Part shown: piece after piece, positions 9,942 to 20,667 of the stretch
How positions within the stretch are numbered: position 1 is the stretch's first letter
Layout: every line of letters starts with the position of its first letter
Source of the DNA: Prochlorococcus sp. AG-347-I21
GTDB taxonomy: Bacteria; Cyanobacteriota; Cyanobacteriia; PCC-6307; Cyanobiaceae
Direction: 5' to 3'
Length of the DNA: 64,000 nucleotides
NCBI GenBank assembly: GCA_003279055.1
Contig: QCBP01000001.1
Location: forward strand, 1-64,000
Notes under the pieces: generated by a model
Databases searched by the model: none
The model's input: only the letters and a program-made list of their open reading frames with translations
Told to the model about the DNA's origin: nothing
Made by a program: the position numbers and the translations under genes

Positions 9942-10034
9942 ATGAACATCATTTTCTATTTTGCATTTATTGGTTTTGGTTTTGGAGCTGCTTTCGCATT
10001 AGATAAGCTCTTAAGAGCAGTTAAATTAATTTAA
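9942..10034 (+). CDS. petL: 30-aa single-TM protein, probable cytochrome b6-f subunit PetL
   Basis: ATG..TAA reads MNIIFYFAFIGFGFGAAFALDKLLRAVKLI; size, one TM and C-terminal LRAVKLI resemble PetL. Not in the ORF track. Confidence 0.6.
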   Translation: MNIIFYFAFIGFGFGAAFALDKLLRAVKLI

Positions 10035-10038
10035 AAAA

Positions 10039-11463
10039 CTACAAAATTTTAATAGTCTCTCCATACAAATCATATTCATCCGCAAAAGAAATATTTGCTT
10101 CAACAAACTTGCCAATATACTTTTTCAAATCATTTTTAGCATTGATAGATAAAATCACATTTCCGTCAATTTCAGGCGCGAAATTGTAGGACCGACCTAT
10201 TAATTGGTTATTATCTAATATTTTTTCTACCAAAATCTTCATTTTTGATCCAACATATGACTGATTTTTATCTTTAGAAATATTTTGTTGAATTGAAATA
10301 ACATTATCTTTTCTTGCCTCTGCAACCTCTTGGGATACTTTATTTGGTAAATCAAAAGCTGCAGTTCCTTCCTCAGGAGAAAAAATAAACACTCCCACAT
10401 GATCAAATTTGTACCTTTTCAAAAATTCGAGAAGATGTTCAAAATGTTCTTTTTGTTCTCCTGGAAAACCAACAATCAGACTAGTTCTTAATACGGCAGA
10501 TGGAATTTCTTCTCTAATTTTCTCCAAAATTGATTCATTCAAAGAAGCCTGCCAAGGTCTATTCATACTCTTCAACACGAATGGATGACTGTGCTGAAGT
10601 GGTAAATCAAAGTAAGGAACTATATTCTTTGAATCTTTGAAAGCTGTAATAACTTCATCAGTTAAACCCGTTGGATAAGCATAATGTATCCTTATCCAAG
10701 GAATTGGAACTTTAGAAAGCTCATTCAAAAGTTTGGCTAATGATGGTTGTCCATAAATATCTTGACCATAATTAGTTGTTATTTGACTAATTAATATAAT
10801 TTCTTGAATACCCTGCTTTGCAAGACTTTTGGCTTCTGAAACTATAGATTCTATTGTTCTACTTCGTTGAGGACCTCTCAACTTAGGAATAATACAAAAA
10901 GCACAATTATAGTTGCAGCCTTCAGCAATACGAAGATAAGCAACAAATTTGTTTTTATCTACAAAACGTGGTATTTCCTGATCAGCAATAAATTCTGGTA
11001 TTTTTGAAACTTCATTAACTATTTCGCCTTTTTCTACTCTATCTAAAACTTTGGCTATCTTTTGATAATCTCCTGTGCCAACCAAACCTTTTATTTCAGG
11101 TATTTCTTTTAAAAGTTCATCTTTAAAATGCTGAGCCATACAGCCTGCAACTATTACTTCCTTTCCTTGATTTGTATATTCTAGAATTTTTCTAATAGAC
11201 TCTTCTCTAGCTGTTTCAATAAAACTGCAAGTATTAACAACAACAACATTTGCATCATTTATATTACTTTCAACTTCATAACCCTCCTTATCTAATAAGC
11301 CTTGCATATGTTCAGTATCAACAAGATTTTTCTCACAACCAACATGACTGAATGCAATCTTAGATAGTTTTTTTTCTTTTACATTGAGACTATTTTGTTT
11401 CACAACTTGAAAAATAAGAATTAAAAAATTTAAACAGCATTTCGTATATAACTCTGATGCCAA
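10039..11463 (-). CDS. rimO: Ribosomal protein S12 methylthiotransferase (MiaB-like radical SAM)
   Basis: [19 protein letters not shown], radical [28 protein letters not shown]-like C-terminus; start is probably downstream of the ORF start. Confidence 0.9.
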   Translation of the reverse strand: MASELYTKCCLNFLILIFQVVKQNSLNVKEKKLSKIAFSHVGCEKNLVDTEHMQGLLDKEGYEVESNINDANVVVVNTCSFIETAREESIRKILEYTNQGKEVIVAGCMAQHFKDELLKEIPEIKGLVGTGDYQKIAKVLDRVEKGEIVNEVSKIPEFIADQEIPRFVDKNKFVAYLRIAEGCNYNCAFCIIPKLRGPQRSRTIESIVSEAKSLAKQGIQEIILISQITTNYGQDIYGQPSLAKLLNELSKVPIPWIRIHYAYPTGLTDEVITAFKDSKNIVPYFDLPLQHSHPFVLKSMNRPWQASLNESILEKIREEIPSAVLRTSLIVGFPGEQKEHFEHLLEFLKRYKFDHVGVFIFSPEEGTAAFDLPNKVSQEVAEARKDNVISIQQNISKDKNQSYVGSKMKILVEKILDNNQLIGRSYNFAPEIDGNVILSINAKNDLKKYIGKFVEANISFADEYDLYGETIKIL

Positions 11464-11507
11464 GATAATATTAGGATAGATAATGTAAATAACAAACTTT
11501 CTTTTTT

Positions 11508-12443
11508 ATGGCCCTTAAGACTTTAAACAGAAGAAATAAAAAAGATTTGAAATGGCCAAAAATCATAATCGCAATTCTTAGCACTGTAGGCATAGTTGAT
11601 ACAGGTTCGATTACTTTAAAAAACTGGGGATTATTTACTTCGCTTTCATGCCCAGGGATAAAAAATGGTTGTGAAACGGTTTTAAATAGTCCTTGGGGTA
11701 CTTTATTTGAAAATAATCAAGTTGATATACCTCTCTCATTAGCTGGATTTATAACATATTTATCAATATTAGTTATCACAATAATACTCTCGCTTAATTT
11801 AATTTCCCCAAGAGAAAAACTAAATAAGTTTTTATGGTGGTTAGTTTTTCTAATTTCTTGTGCATCATCAACATTTAGCTTTTTATTGATAAATATAATG
11901 TTTTTTAAGATTCAAGCATATTGCTTTTTTTGTATACTTTCAGCAATTTTATCGTTTTCTATCTTTATAATTTCTATGATTGGAGCAAAGTTCGAAAGTA
12001 GGGAACCTATGATTTTTAGAGGTTTTATTGTAGCCATTAGTGTACTGCTGGGGGGCCTAATTTGGTCAACAAACGTTGACCCCTCTAATGCTATTGATGT
12101 TCCAAACCCCACTGAAAATGTATCGCCAATAATTACCACTTCAAGCTCTCCCCAAAAGGTAAAGTTTGCAAAATTTTTAAGTGAAAACAATAATGTTATG
12201 TATAGTGCCTACTGGTGCCCACATTGCCATGATCAGAAACAATTATTTGGTAAGGAAGCAGTTAAAGAATTAAAAGTAATTGAGTGTGCTAAAGATGGTA
12301 AAGATAATGAATATGAGCTATGCCAAACGAAAGGAATCAGTGGATTTCCGTCTTGGGAAATAAATGGAGAAATTATTAGTGGTACGCGTGACTTAAATGA
12401 ATTAGCCTCAAAAACCGACTATCAGGGAGATCTTAATTTTTAA
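11508..12443 (+). CDS. VKOR-thioredoxin fusion (vitamin K epoxide reductase family, DsbB-like)
   Basis: Multi-TM N-domain with CFFC active site, C-terminal thioredoxin-like YWCPHCHDQKQLFG. Confidence 0.88.
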   Translation: MALKTLNRRNKKDLKWPKIIIAILSTVGIVDTGSITLKNWGLFTSLSCPGIKNGCETVLNSPWGTLFENNQVDIPLSLAGFITYLSILVITIILSLNLISPREKLNKFLWWLVFLISCASSTFSFLLINIMFFKIQAYCFFCILSAILSFSIFIISMIGAKFESREPMIFRGFIVAISVLLGGLIWSTNVDPSNAIDVPNPTENVSPIITTSSSPQKVKFAKFLSENNNVMYSAYWCPHCHDQKQLFGKEAVKELKVIECAKDGKDNEYELCQTKGISGFPSWEINGEIISGTRDLNELASKTDYQGDLNF

Positions 12444-14100
12444 TAAATCTTTTTTGAATTTTTTGATCTAACTGCTGTCTAGTATGGCATTCCCAATTTT
12501 TATCTTTATTAGGGAAATCATCTCTATAGTGCCCTCCTCTACTTTCCTCTCTAAATAGACAAGCTTTCAATAAAGTTATGGTGGTTATTTGTCTATTCTT
12601 TAAATCAAGTAAAAGATTTAATGCTCTTCTATTGCGTTCACTAAGTTTTATATTCTGATCAAATTTTATTTTTTCAAGACTATTTAGTAGATCATTTTTA
12701 TTTAATTTATCTATATCATTTTGAATGTAATTTAAAAATTTACTCATATTTACCTTATTTCGAGATACACCTAAATTTAACCAACATAGTTTTCTTAGTT
12801 CATCAATTTTTTCAGCAATTATAGAAATTTGATCTTCTTTAGGATCTTCAATATCAAACTCTTGAAATGATCTATCAAATTTTTCAAATTTAGAAAAGTC
12901 ATTTAAAATAATTGAAGACATTTTTCTTGCAAAAACAAGACACTCCATTAGTGAATTGCTTGCCAGTCTATTAGCACCATGCACACCTGTAGAAGCAACT
13001 TCTCCAACGGCATATAATCCTTTTCTTGTTGAAGAAGCATTTAGATCAGTTTTAACACCTCCCATCCAATAATGAGCTGCAGGAGCTACGGGAATAACCT
13101 CATTTAAAGGGTTAACACCATAATCCTGACATCGACTTAAGATCGTGGGGAAGCGCTCTACAATTTTTTGTGGGTCAATATAACGAAGATCTAAGCCAAC
13201 ATGGTCTACATTATTATCATGCATATTTTTCATAATTGCTCTACTTACCTGATCTCTAGTAGATAAATCACGATTTTCAAGATTTTTAACTGGACTTTCA
13301 CCATTTTTATCAACTAAAATCGCTCCTTCCCCTCTAAGTGCCTCAGATATTAAGAAGCAAGGTGCACCATAAAATTTTAAAGCTGTTGGATGAAATTGCA
13401 CGAACTCTAAATCTTCGATAGCAGCTCCTGCTTTCCATGCAAGAGCAATCCCTTCACCAGAGGATTGAGCAGGATTTGTTGTATTTGTAAATAAGTGCCC
13501 ACCCCCACCTGTAGCCAAAACAACAGCTCTAGATTTAATCCAATATAAATTTGCTCCATCAAGAACCTGAACTCCTCTACATTCTTTATTTTCAATGAAA
13601 AGTTCAGTTACTCTTACACCCCTACAGTGAAGAATATTTTTTTGATTCTCAATATGATCTTCTAGAACTTCAACTAATGCTCGTCCAGTACGATCTTTAA
13701 CATGTAAGACTCTTCTTCGTGAATGAGCTGCTTCCAAGGTAGTAGATAGTTGATCAGAACTTTGATCAAAAATCATCCCTAAATTCTGCAACCTTTCTAC
13801 ACAACCTGGAGCTTCTTTAACTAGCATTTCTACAGCTTGAAAATCACATAGTCCATCACCTGCTTTTAAAGTATCATCAGCATGCAGATCAAATGAATCA
13901 TCTTGTCTAACAACAGATGCAATACCTCCTTGAGCCCATCTACTGGAAGATACCTTGCTAGTATTTCTATTTAAAAGAAGTACTTTTAAATTTGAGGGTA
14001 ATTCAAGACAAGTCATAAGGCCAGCAGCTCCAGCGCCTATAACAATTACATCCCAATTATTTATTGGTATCGGTTCTTGCGAAAATGGAGGTCTTAACAT
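12433..14100 (-). CDS. nadB: L-aspartate oxidase
   Basis: WDVIVIGAGAAGLMTCLEL, SSRWAQGGIASV, EFVQFHPTAL, GEVASTGVHGANRLASNSLMECLVFARK. Confidence 0.92.
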   Translation of the reverse strand: MLRPPFSQEPIPINNWDVIVIGAGAAGLMTCLELPSNLKVLLLNRNTSKVSSSRWAQGGIASVVRQDDSFDLHADDTLKAGDGLCDFQAVEMLVKEAPGCVERLQNLGMIFDQSSDQLSTTLEAAHSRRRVLHVKDRTGRALVEVLEDHIENQKNILHCRGVRVTELFIENKECRGVQVLDGANLYWIKSRAVVLATGGGGHLFTNTTNPAQSSGEGIALAWKAGAAIEDLEFVQFHPTALKFYGAPCFLISEALRGEGAILVDKNGESPVKNLENRDLSTRDQVSRAIMKNMHDNNVDHVGLDLRYIDPQKIVERFPTILSRCQDYGVNPLNEVIPVAPAAHYWMGGVKTDLNASSTRKGLYAVGEVASTGVHGANRLASNSLMECLVFARKMSSIILNDFSKFEKFDRSFQEFDIEDPKEDQISIIAEKIDELRKLCWLNLGVSRNKVNMSKFLNYIQNDIDKLNKNDLLNSLEKIKFDQNIKLSERNRRALNLLLDLKNRQITTITLLKACLFREESRGGHYRDDFPNKDKNWECHTRQQLDQKIQKRFIKN

Positions 14101-14867
14101 TAAACCAATCCACTAAAAGTTGGTTGCAGAATTGCTAAAACAATAAAAATACCATCAACAATTAATGTCGTTTGAATTACGTAACCAGAAACTAAGAGTG
14201 CTTTACCACTAGTAGTATTGATTGTGCCAGAATCTAAAATTTCTTTTGAAATAAACCAAAGTATAAGCGCAACAAAAACGATAATAGATAATGATTTAAT
14301 TTGAATAAGACTCTCTGAAGTTTTTTGAAGAATAATGGGTGCATTTTCAGAATCTGCTGCAATTACCTGCTTCCATTGATCCATGATTCCGATTAAAAAT
14401 ATTGTAATGTCGGTAACTGCGGTTCCAAATAAAGAAGAGATATAAAAACTTGAACCTATTTTCCAATTAGTACCAAATCCAATTAAAGCTAATGGGAGAA
14501 CTACAGCTTCAACAGGTATGTGTAGGATAGGAAATGGGCTTAACCATCCCCAGAACAAACATCCACCAAGCCAACTTCCTGATATACCAAGTAATAATGA
14601 ACTGACAATAAACCACTTTTTTGATCCTTTCTGATTTAAAACAATTGCCAATAAGACAATAACAAAAGTAAAACAAAGAGCACTTATTGGTTCAAATCTA
14701 ACCCAAGGGGCTTGAACAAAAATAGGTAAAATTACAAAAAAAGAAGACCATAATCTTAAAGATATAGGATTTGATAAAAAACTATTTTCGTATAAATCAA
14801 CTCTCTCATGAGATTCATAGTTGAATTTATCTTTTACTTCTAAATTTTTTGTAATTAATTCTTTCAA
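14100..14867 (-). CDS. DUF3120-like integral membrane protein
   Basis: Multi-TM; ALCFTFVIVLLAIVLNQKGSKKWF...LGGCLFWGWLSPFPILHIPVEAVVLPLALIG. Confidence 0.6.
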   Translation of the reverse strand: MKELITKNLEVKDKFNYESHERVDLYENSFLSNPISLRLWSSFFVILPIFVQAPWVRFEPISALCFTFVIVLLAIVLNQKGSKKWFIVSSLLLGISGSWLGGCLFWGWLSPFPILHIPVEAVVLPLALIGFGTNWKIGSSFYISSLFGTAVTDITIFLIGIMDQWKQVIAADSENAPIILQKTSESLIQIKSLSIIVFVALILWFISKEILDSGTINTTSGKALLVSGYVIQTTLIVDGIFIVLAILQPTFSGLV

Positions 14868-15045
14868 TGAAAAAGGCTATTTTAATTAATCTAAATCGTG
14901 TTTTAGAAAACTGCGAATGCCATATTTTAATAAATAAAAGGGCCATAATTTGTCACCTATATTTAGTTTTTTAAAAGTATTTAATACACTTTGATTCATA
15001 TATAAGTTTAGAATAAATATAAATAAGAGTATTGAGCCTTAAATT

Positions 15046-16446
15046 GTGTGGCAAGAAATTAATTACAAGGAGGATCCCATTGATCTTTTGGTTCCTAATA
15101 TTACTTATAAAATAAACCCCGCAGAAATTGAAAGTATTGAAGCTAACTCTATTGCTGAAGAAATAGGATTTGAATCAGGTGATTCAATTATTAGTATTAA
15201 TGGGAAAAAACCAAGAGATTTAATTGATTATCAGATTCTGATTAGTGAAGAGATTTTAGACATATCAGTTTTAGATAAAAATCATGAGATTCACAATATA
15301 AATATAGAAAAAGATCAAGACGTTAATTTAGGTATTAATTTTAAAGATGCATTATTTGATTCAATCAAGCAATGCAATAATAGATGTCCATTTTGTTTTA
15401 TTGATCAACAGCCAAGTGGCAAAAGAAAAAGCCTATATATAAAAGATGATGATTATAGATTAAGTTTCCTATATGGCTCATATTTAACTCTTACGAATTT
15501 AAAAAAAGAAGACTGGGAAAGAATTGCTATGCAAAAACTATCCCCACTTTTTATTTCAGTTCATGCTACTGATCCCGCCACAAGAGAAAAATTATTAAAA
15601 AATAAAAAAGCAGGAGTAATCCTTGATCAAATTTCTTGGTTTGAAAAAAACTCTATTCAAATACATGCTCAAATTGTTGTTTGTCCAGATATAAATGATG
15701 GGGATATTCTTGAGAAATCAATTTTGGAACTTGCTAAATTCTACAAAAAAACTTCTCAGACAGTACTTTCAGTTGCAATAGTTCCTGTAGGACTTACAAA
15801 ATTTAGACCTGAAAATGATGGATTAAAAGCAATAAGCCCAGAATATGCAACAAAAACTATTAAACAAGTAGAGAGAATTCAAGCCTCTTTGCAAAATACT
15901 CTTGGGACTCGTTTTTGTTGGCTAGCAGATGAATGGTATTTAATTGCTGGTACAAATTTACCTAGTTACAAAACCTATGAAAATATGCCACAAGAATCTA
16001 ATGGAGTTGGCACTATTAGAAACTTTCTAGAAACATTAAGAGAGAAAACTAAAAACCTACCCAAAAAAGTAAAAAAACCAAAAAAAGTTAGTTGGATTGT
16101 TGGTAAATTAGTTTATGAAGCCCTAATTCCTACAGTTAAAAAATTAAACTTAATTGATGGTTTGAAAATCAACTTATATGGTTTGCCAAGTATTTATTGG
16201 GGTCAAGATCAAGTTGTTACAGGTCTTCTTACGGGAGAAGATCTTATTTACGGGCTGAAAAATAAGGATTTAGGAGAAGCTGTTTACATACCATCTATTA
16301 TGTTAAAAATTAATACTGATCTATTTTTAGATGATAAAAATATTCAAGAGGTTGAAAATCAATTAAATACTAAAATTCACGTTCTTGATGATTCAAATGA
16401 TATTATTAATACTTTGATTGGTAATCGAACATCTTCGATACTATAA
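15046..16446 (+). CDS. Cyanobacterial DUF512 / PDZ-containing radical-SAM-like FeS protein
   Basis: GTG start; N-terminal PDZ-like IEANSIAEEIGFESGDSIISINGK, Cys motif CNNRCPFCFIDQQPSGKRKSLYIKDDDYRLSFLYG. Confidence 0.8.
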   Translation: MWQEINYKEDPIDLLVPNITYKINPAEIESIEANSIAEEIGFESGDSIISINGKKPRDLIDYQILISEEILDISVLDKNHEIHNINIEKDQDVNLGINFKDALFDSIKQCNNRCPFCFIDQQPSGKRKSLYIKDDDYRLSFLYGSYLTLTNLKKEDWERIAMQKLSPLFISVHATDPATREKLLKNKKAGVILDQISWFEKNSIQIHAQIVVCPDINDGDILEKSILELAKFYKKTSQTVLSVAIVPVGLTKFRPENDGLKAISPEYATKTIKQVERIQASLQNTLGTRFCWLADEWYLIAGTNLPSYKTYENMPQESNGVGTIRNFLETLREKTKNLPKKVKKPKKVSWIVGKLVYEALIPTVKKLNLIDGLKINLYGLPSIYWGQDQVVTGLLTGEDLIYGLKNKDLGEAVYIPSIMLKINTDLFLDDKNIQEVENQLNTKIHVLDDSNDIINTLIGNRTSSIL

Positions 16447-16449
16447 AAC

Positions 16450-17883
16450 ATGTTTAGAAGAGTAATAAATCCTATCTTATTATTATTGCCACTTACTCTA
16501 AGTTTCAACACTGTTAATGTACTATCCAGACAAACAAAAAATTACATTGATAATGTTTTAGAAGAAAAATCAAATGTTACTTTTGTTGATTATCAAGAAA
16601 TAGAAAAACTTATTTTAAATAATCAAGAATTAAAATCATTGCAAAACTTAGCAGCCTCTGCAAGCTTTAATCTTTCCAGTCAAATTGCTAAAAGATACCC
16701 ATCCTTAGATTTTCAAGCCAATGGGTTACCAAAATATGTCGCAGGTAAAAATTACAATAGCAATTTAGCTACTTTAAAAACATCACAATTTACGGCTAAT
16801 CCCTCCCTGAATATTAAATGGGATGTAATTAACCCGCTTAGGGGATATGAAATTAAAATTGCCAAAACAAATTACAAAATTGCAGAAAATAATTATGAGA
16901 TTAAGAAAAAAGATTTAATTCAAGAAGCAAAAATCAGATATCACAAATACAAAAAGTCATATAAAGATATTCAAAATAAAAAATTCACACTTGATTTATC
17001 AATTACAAGTTTAGAAAATGCTAAAGCGAAGCTAGATGCTGGTATTGGTACAAAATTTGAAGTTCTTGAAGCAGAGGCTCAATTATCTCGAGATAACCAA
17101 TCACTTAATGAAAAGAAAATAGAACATGAAATTAATAAAATTTCTCTTAAAGAGATTCTCAATGTTAAGGGGGATTTCGAAACTAATAAAGAGCAAAATC
17201 TCATAGGGTTTTGGAATCATAAATTGAATAAGAATATTAATGAAGGTTTGGATAAAAATCTTTCCTTAAAAAACCTTATTCTTCAAAAATCAATCAAAAA
17301 GGACCAAGCAAATAGCTTTTTAGCTCAAAATAAGCCAAATATCTATATCAGTAATTCATTATCTAGTACATTTTCAAAGGGTGACTCTCTAGCAACTAAT
17401 ATCGACTCTGAAAAATCTGAATCTAATTACACAAATACAATAAGCCTAAACTTTGCATGGAGTATTTTTGATGGCGGACAAAATAAGAACTCCTACAAAT
17501 CAAAAATAGCAGATGCAGAAGCCGAAAAATATGCTTATGAAAATCTAAAAAATGTTTTAACCACAAGTATTAGTAAAGCCTATTTAAATCTTAAATTAAA
17601 TGAAGAAAAAATAATCTCTTCTCTTAAAGAAATTGAATCTAGCAAAGAGTCTGTAAGGCTATCCAGACTAAGATATGATGTCGGAATATCAACTCTAAAA
17701 GATGTTCTTGTTAGGCAAAGTGAATTAAGTAATGCGAAATCAAAAAATATTAATGCACTATATAATTACAATTTAAATATAGATGAATTAGAAAGATTAA
17801 CTTTCCTTGATATGAGTAAAAATTGTTTGGATAACAAGAATAATATTGAGAAAAAAGAATCTATTTGCAATATCCAAAGATGA
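16450..17883 (+). CDS. TolC-family outer membrane efflux protein
   Basis: Signal-like N-terminus; repeated OEP pattern (LDAGIGTKFEVLEAEAQLS..., RYDVGISTLKDVLVRQSELSNAK). Confidence 0.85.
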   Translation: MFRRVINPILLLLPLTLSFNTVNVLSRQTKNYIDNVLEEKSNVTFVDYQEIEKLILNNQELKSLQNLAASASFNLSSQIAKRYPSLDFQANGLPKYVAGKNYNSNLATLKTSQFTANPSLNIKWDVINPLRGYEIKIAKTNYKIAENNYEIKKKDLIQEAKIRYHKYKKSYKDIQNKKFTLDLSITSLENAKAKLDAGIGTKFEVLEAEAQLSRDNQSLNEKKIEHEINKISLKEILNVKGDFETNKEQNLIGFWNHKLNKNINEGLDKNLSLKNLILQKSIKKDQANSFLAQNKPNIYISNSLSSTFSKGDSLATNIDSEKSESNYTNTISLNFAWSIFDGGQNKNSYKSKIADAEAEKYAYENLKNVLTTSISKAYLNLKLNEEKIISSLKEIESSKESVRLSRLRYDVGISTLKDVLVRQSELSNAKSKNINALYNYNLNIDELERLTFLDMSKNCLDNKNNIEKKESICNIQR

Positions 17884-18680
17884 ATCCACCAAATTTAACT
17901 AATAAGCAACTAAGTGAATTAGATTCTTTATTTGACTTAGTAAGTCAACGTCAAAAAAAAGATTTTGGAAATATTAATGCTAGTAACAAAGCAGATGGAT
18001 CATTACTAACAAGTTGTGATTTATGGAGTGACAAAACAATCGTAGATGGCTTATCTTCAATAGCTCCAGGTGAAGGAGTCCTTAGTGAAGAAGGGCAAAA
18101 GCTAATTCCAAACTCAAAAGCTTATTGGGTGGTCGATCCGCTCGATGGGACAACAAATTTTGCTGCAGGTATTCCTTACTGGTCTATATCAGTAGCAAGG
18201 TTTGTTGATGGTAAACCGCAATCCTCTTTTTTAATAATTCCTACATTGAAAAAAAAGTTTGTATCCATAAAAGGTAAAGGGGTTTGGTTAAATAACCAGA
18301 AAATAGACCCTAGCAAAAATAACCATCAAAGTGAATGTGTTTCTTTGTGTAGTAGATCAATAAAAATTTTGCAAAAAAAACCAAACTCAGTATTTCCTGG
18401 CAAAATCAGACTCTTAGGTGTATCGAGTTTAAATCTTACGAGTGTAGCGATGGGACAAACTTTCGGAGCAATAGAATCAACCCCTAAGATATGGGATATC
18501 GCAGCAGCCTGGCTGCTATTAGAAGAACTAAATTGTTCTATAGAGTGGTTAGAAACAAATCCTTTAAATTTAGTTTCAGGAGAAGACTTGAGCGATGTTA
18601 ATTTTCCATTAATTGCTTGTAAATCTATAGAAAAAGTTGCAATTTTAAAGCCATGGGGCAATTTATTATTGGAAAAATAG
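17880..18680 (+). CDS. Inositol monophosphatase family protein
   Basis: WVVDPLDGTTNFAAGIPYWSISVA and IWDIAAAWLLLEE motifs. Confidence 0.85.
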   Translation: MNPPNLTNKQLSELDSLFDLVSQRQKKDFGNINASNKADGSLLTSCDLWSDKTIVDGLSSIAPGEGVLSEEGQKLIPNSKAYWVVDPLDGTTNFAAGIPYWSISVARFVDGKPQSSFLIIPTLKKKFVSIKGKGVWLNNQKIDPSKNNHQSECVSLCSRSIKILQKKPNSVFPGKIRLLGVSSLNLTSVAMGQTFGAIESTPKIWDIAAAWLLLEELNCSIEWLETNPLNLVSGEDLSDVNFPLIACKSIEKVAILKPWGNLLLEK

Positions 18681-18756
18681 TTGCATGATAAATCCATAAT
18701 CGCTTGAAAAATTTCTTAATCAGATACAATAAAAAATAAGCAATTATATAAAATAT

Positions 18757-19686
18757 TTGAAGAAAATTAATATGCAGCGAAGTTCAACATGGATACTGAA
18801 AAGTTTATGGGGAGCTTGTGAGCGATGGAGCAAATCTGATTGTGTTGATTTAAGCGCTGCATTTGCATACTACACACTTCAATCATTTTTTCCTATTCTT
18901 CTAATTTCTCTTTCAATAGCTTCATGGTTCCTAGGAAAACAAGAAGGATTAGATGAACAAATAATTGCTATTGCTGCGCAGCTTTTACCTCCTTCAGTTG
19001 TTGAGTTAGTAGAAACGACATTATTTAATTTGATAGATCAAGGGTTTGGTGCAGGTATTCTAGGAGCTATGTTTTTGCTTTTTACAGCAGGAAATGCATA
19101 TCTATCTCTTCAAAGAGGTTCAGATAGACTTTGGGAAGACGAAATTCCTTCTAAAAAAGTTAATGCTGCTTGGAGAGTACAAGCTTCGAGGTTTCTCAGA
19201 AATAGAATTGAAGCCTTTTTAATAGTTTTCTTTATTGGTTTTTTAATGGTACTAGATCAGATTAGTGCAAATCTTAGGATGATTCCAAGTAACGTTTTAG
19301 AAAATCTTTCAAAATCTAATAATCTTATTTATAATTTTTTATTAAAGTTACCGCTATTACAAGTTGGTCAGTTTGCAATACCACTAATCGGATTTTCTTT
19401 AATGGCTCTTTTATTACAAGCCCTCTTACCTAGTCGAAAAGTTCCTTTAAAACCACTTTTACCTGGATCTCTTCTTATTGGAATTGGATTAACAACTTTG
19501 AACCTAGCAGTAAGTAAAAGTATTCTCTCACTTGGGGCAAGATTTCAAGCATATGGTTTTATTGGAGGTTTTCTTGTACTTACCTTGTGGGTATGGCTAT
19601 TAGGAGTGATTTTATACTTTGGACAGTGTTGGAGCGTAGTTATTGCTAGTATGACTTTATTAAATAAAAAAAGAAATTATAAATAA
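18757..19686 (+). CDS. YihY/BrkB-family inner membrane protein
   Basis: DLSAAFAYYTLQSFFPILLISLSIASWFLG...LGARFQAYGFIGGFLVLTLWVWLLGVILYFGQCW. Confidence 0.85.
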   Translation: MKKINMQRSSTWILKSLWGACERWSKSDCVDLSAAFAYYTLQSFFPILLISLSIASWFLGKQEGLDEQIIAIAAQLLPPSVVELVETTLFNLIDQGFGAGILGAMFLLFTAGNAYLSLQRGSDRLWEDEIPSKKVNAAWRVQASRFLRNRIEAFLIVFFIGFLMVLDQISANLRMIPSNVLENLSKSNNLIYNFLLKLPLLQVGQFAIPLIGFSLMALLLQALLPSRKVPLKPLLPGSLLIGIGLTTLNLAVSKSILSLGARFQAYGFIGGFLVLTLWVWLLGVILYFGQCWSVVIASMTLLNKKRNYK

Positions 19687-19697
19687 CAATTACTAAG

Positions 19698-20039
19698 ATG
19701 AATGCTTTTCTTAAAGATAATAAAAATCTTCTTACTTACTCATTAATCATGCTAATAGTTTTTCCAATTTTTGGAATAAACTTTTTCATAAGCATTTTTG
19801 GTAATATTCTACTTCTTTTATTATTAATTCCTTTACTATTAGTAATTTTAGTCTTTATAGGTTTTAATTATTACAAATCAAAAATTAATACATGTAGTAG
19901 TTGCGGTGCAATATCTTTAGGCTTAAGTGAAACTTGCATGAATTGTGGTGCAAATTTAGAAAATATCACTCAAAATAATCAATTTGGTAATAAGCCTAGT
20001 GAAAGTACCATCGAAGTTAAAGCAGAAGAAGTGAAGTAA
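19698..20039 (+). CDS. Membrane protein with C-terminal zinc-ribbon-like four-Cys motif
   Basis: Hydrophobic N-terminal half, then TCSSCGAISLGLSETCMNCGANLE. Confidence 0.6.
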   Translation: MNAFLKDNKNLLTYSLIMLIVFPIFGINFFISIFGNILLLLLLIPLLLVILVFIGFNYYKSKINTCSSCGAISLGLSETCMNCGANLENITQNNQFGNKPSESTIEVKAEEVK

Positions 20040-20044
20040 AAAAA

Positions 20045-20191
20045 CTAGCCTATTCCAATTTGTCGAAGAATACTTTGTCCAGTAATTAGTTCAGTACCAA
20101 GACCAATCAAAATACCCATCATTGCCATACGGCCATTCCAAGTTTCTGCAAAATTTACGAAGCCGAATCTTGGTTGATTGTCATTATTCAT
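20045..20191 (-). CDS. hli: High-light-inducible protein (Hli, 48 aa)
   Basis: Minus-strand ORF MNNDNQPRFGFVNFAETWNGRMAMMGILIGLGTELITGQSILRQIGIG; ExxNGRxAMxG Chl-binding motif. Not in ORF track. Confidence 0.92.
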   Translation of the reverse strand: MNNDNQPRFGFVNFAETWNGRMAMMGILIGLGTELITGQSILRQIGIG

Positions 20192-20259
20192 AATTTACTA
20201 TATTAGCTATCAAGTTATTTTAACGTTTTTAGGAAGAATTTATGTAAATAATAAATTAT

Positions 20260-20643
20260 TTATTTAACATGTCTAACACCATCAACAGGTTTATACTCGG
20301 CTCCAGTTAATTCCTCATATACAATGGCTGGCAATCCTGTCTCAAACATTGTTTGCAATGCCTCTTTTAACATAGGATTCCAACCTCCGGTGCTAACTTT
20401 ACCATGTCTTACAGTCCAGTCCCAAGTCCCCTGCAGATCTCTTGGTAATCTACCTTCCCTATCTCTGCGAGCAACTAAGTCCAGAGATTCAACCAATCCA
20501 ACAATAACCGGATTTTTCCCGTAAGAGGGAGTAAGACTTAGTTCAAGTCGAACTGGATCTTCTTTAACCATTTTTAAACGAAACCTTGGTGGTAACTTTA
20601 GAGATCTAATTACCGCTGAGACAATTTTTGTTCTTAATTCCAA
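20260..20643 (-). CDS. Conserved cyanobacterial hypothetical protein
   Basis: Well-formed 127-aa ORF, ARRDREGRLPRDLQGTWDWTVRHGKVSTGGWNPMLKEAL; family function unknown to me. Confidence 0.6.
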   Translation of the reverse strand: MELRTKIVSAVIRSLKLPPRFRLKMVKEDPVRLELSLTPSYGKNPVIVGLVESLDLVARRDREGRLPRDLQGTWDWTVRHGKVSTGGWNPMLKEALQTMFETGLPAIVYEELTGAEYKPVDGVRHVK

Positions 20644-20667
20644 TTTTTTTACTTAAATGTAATTTGA

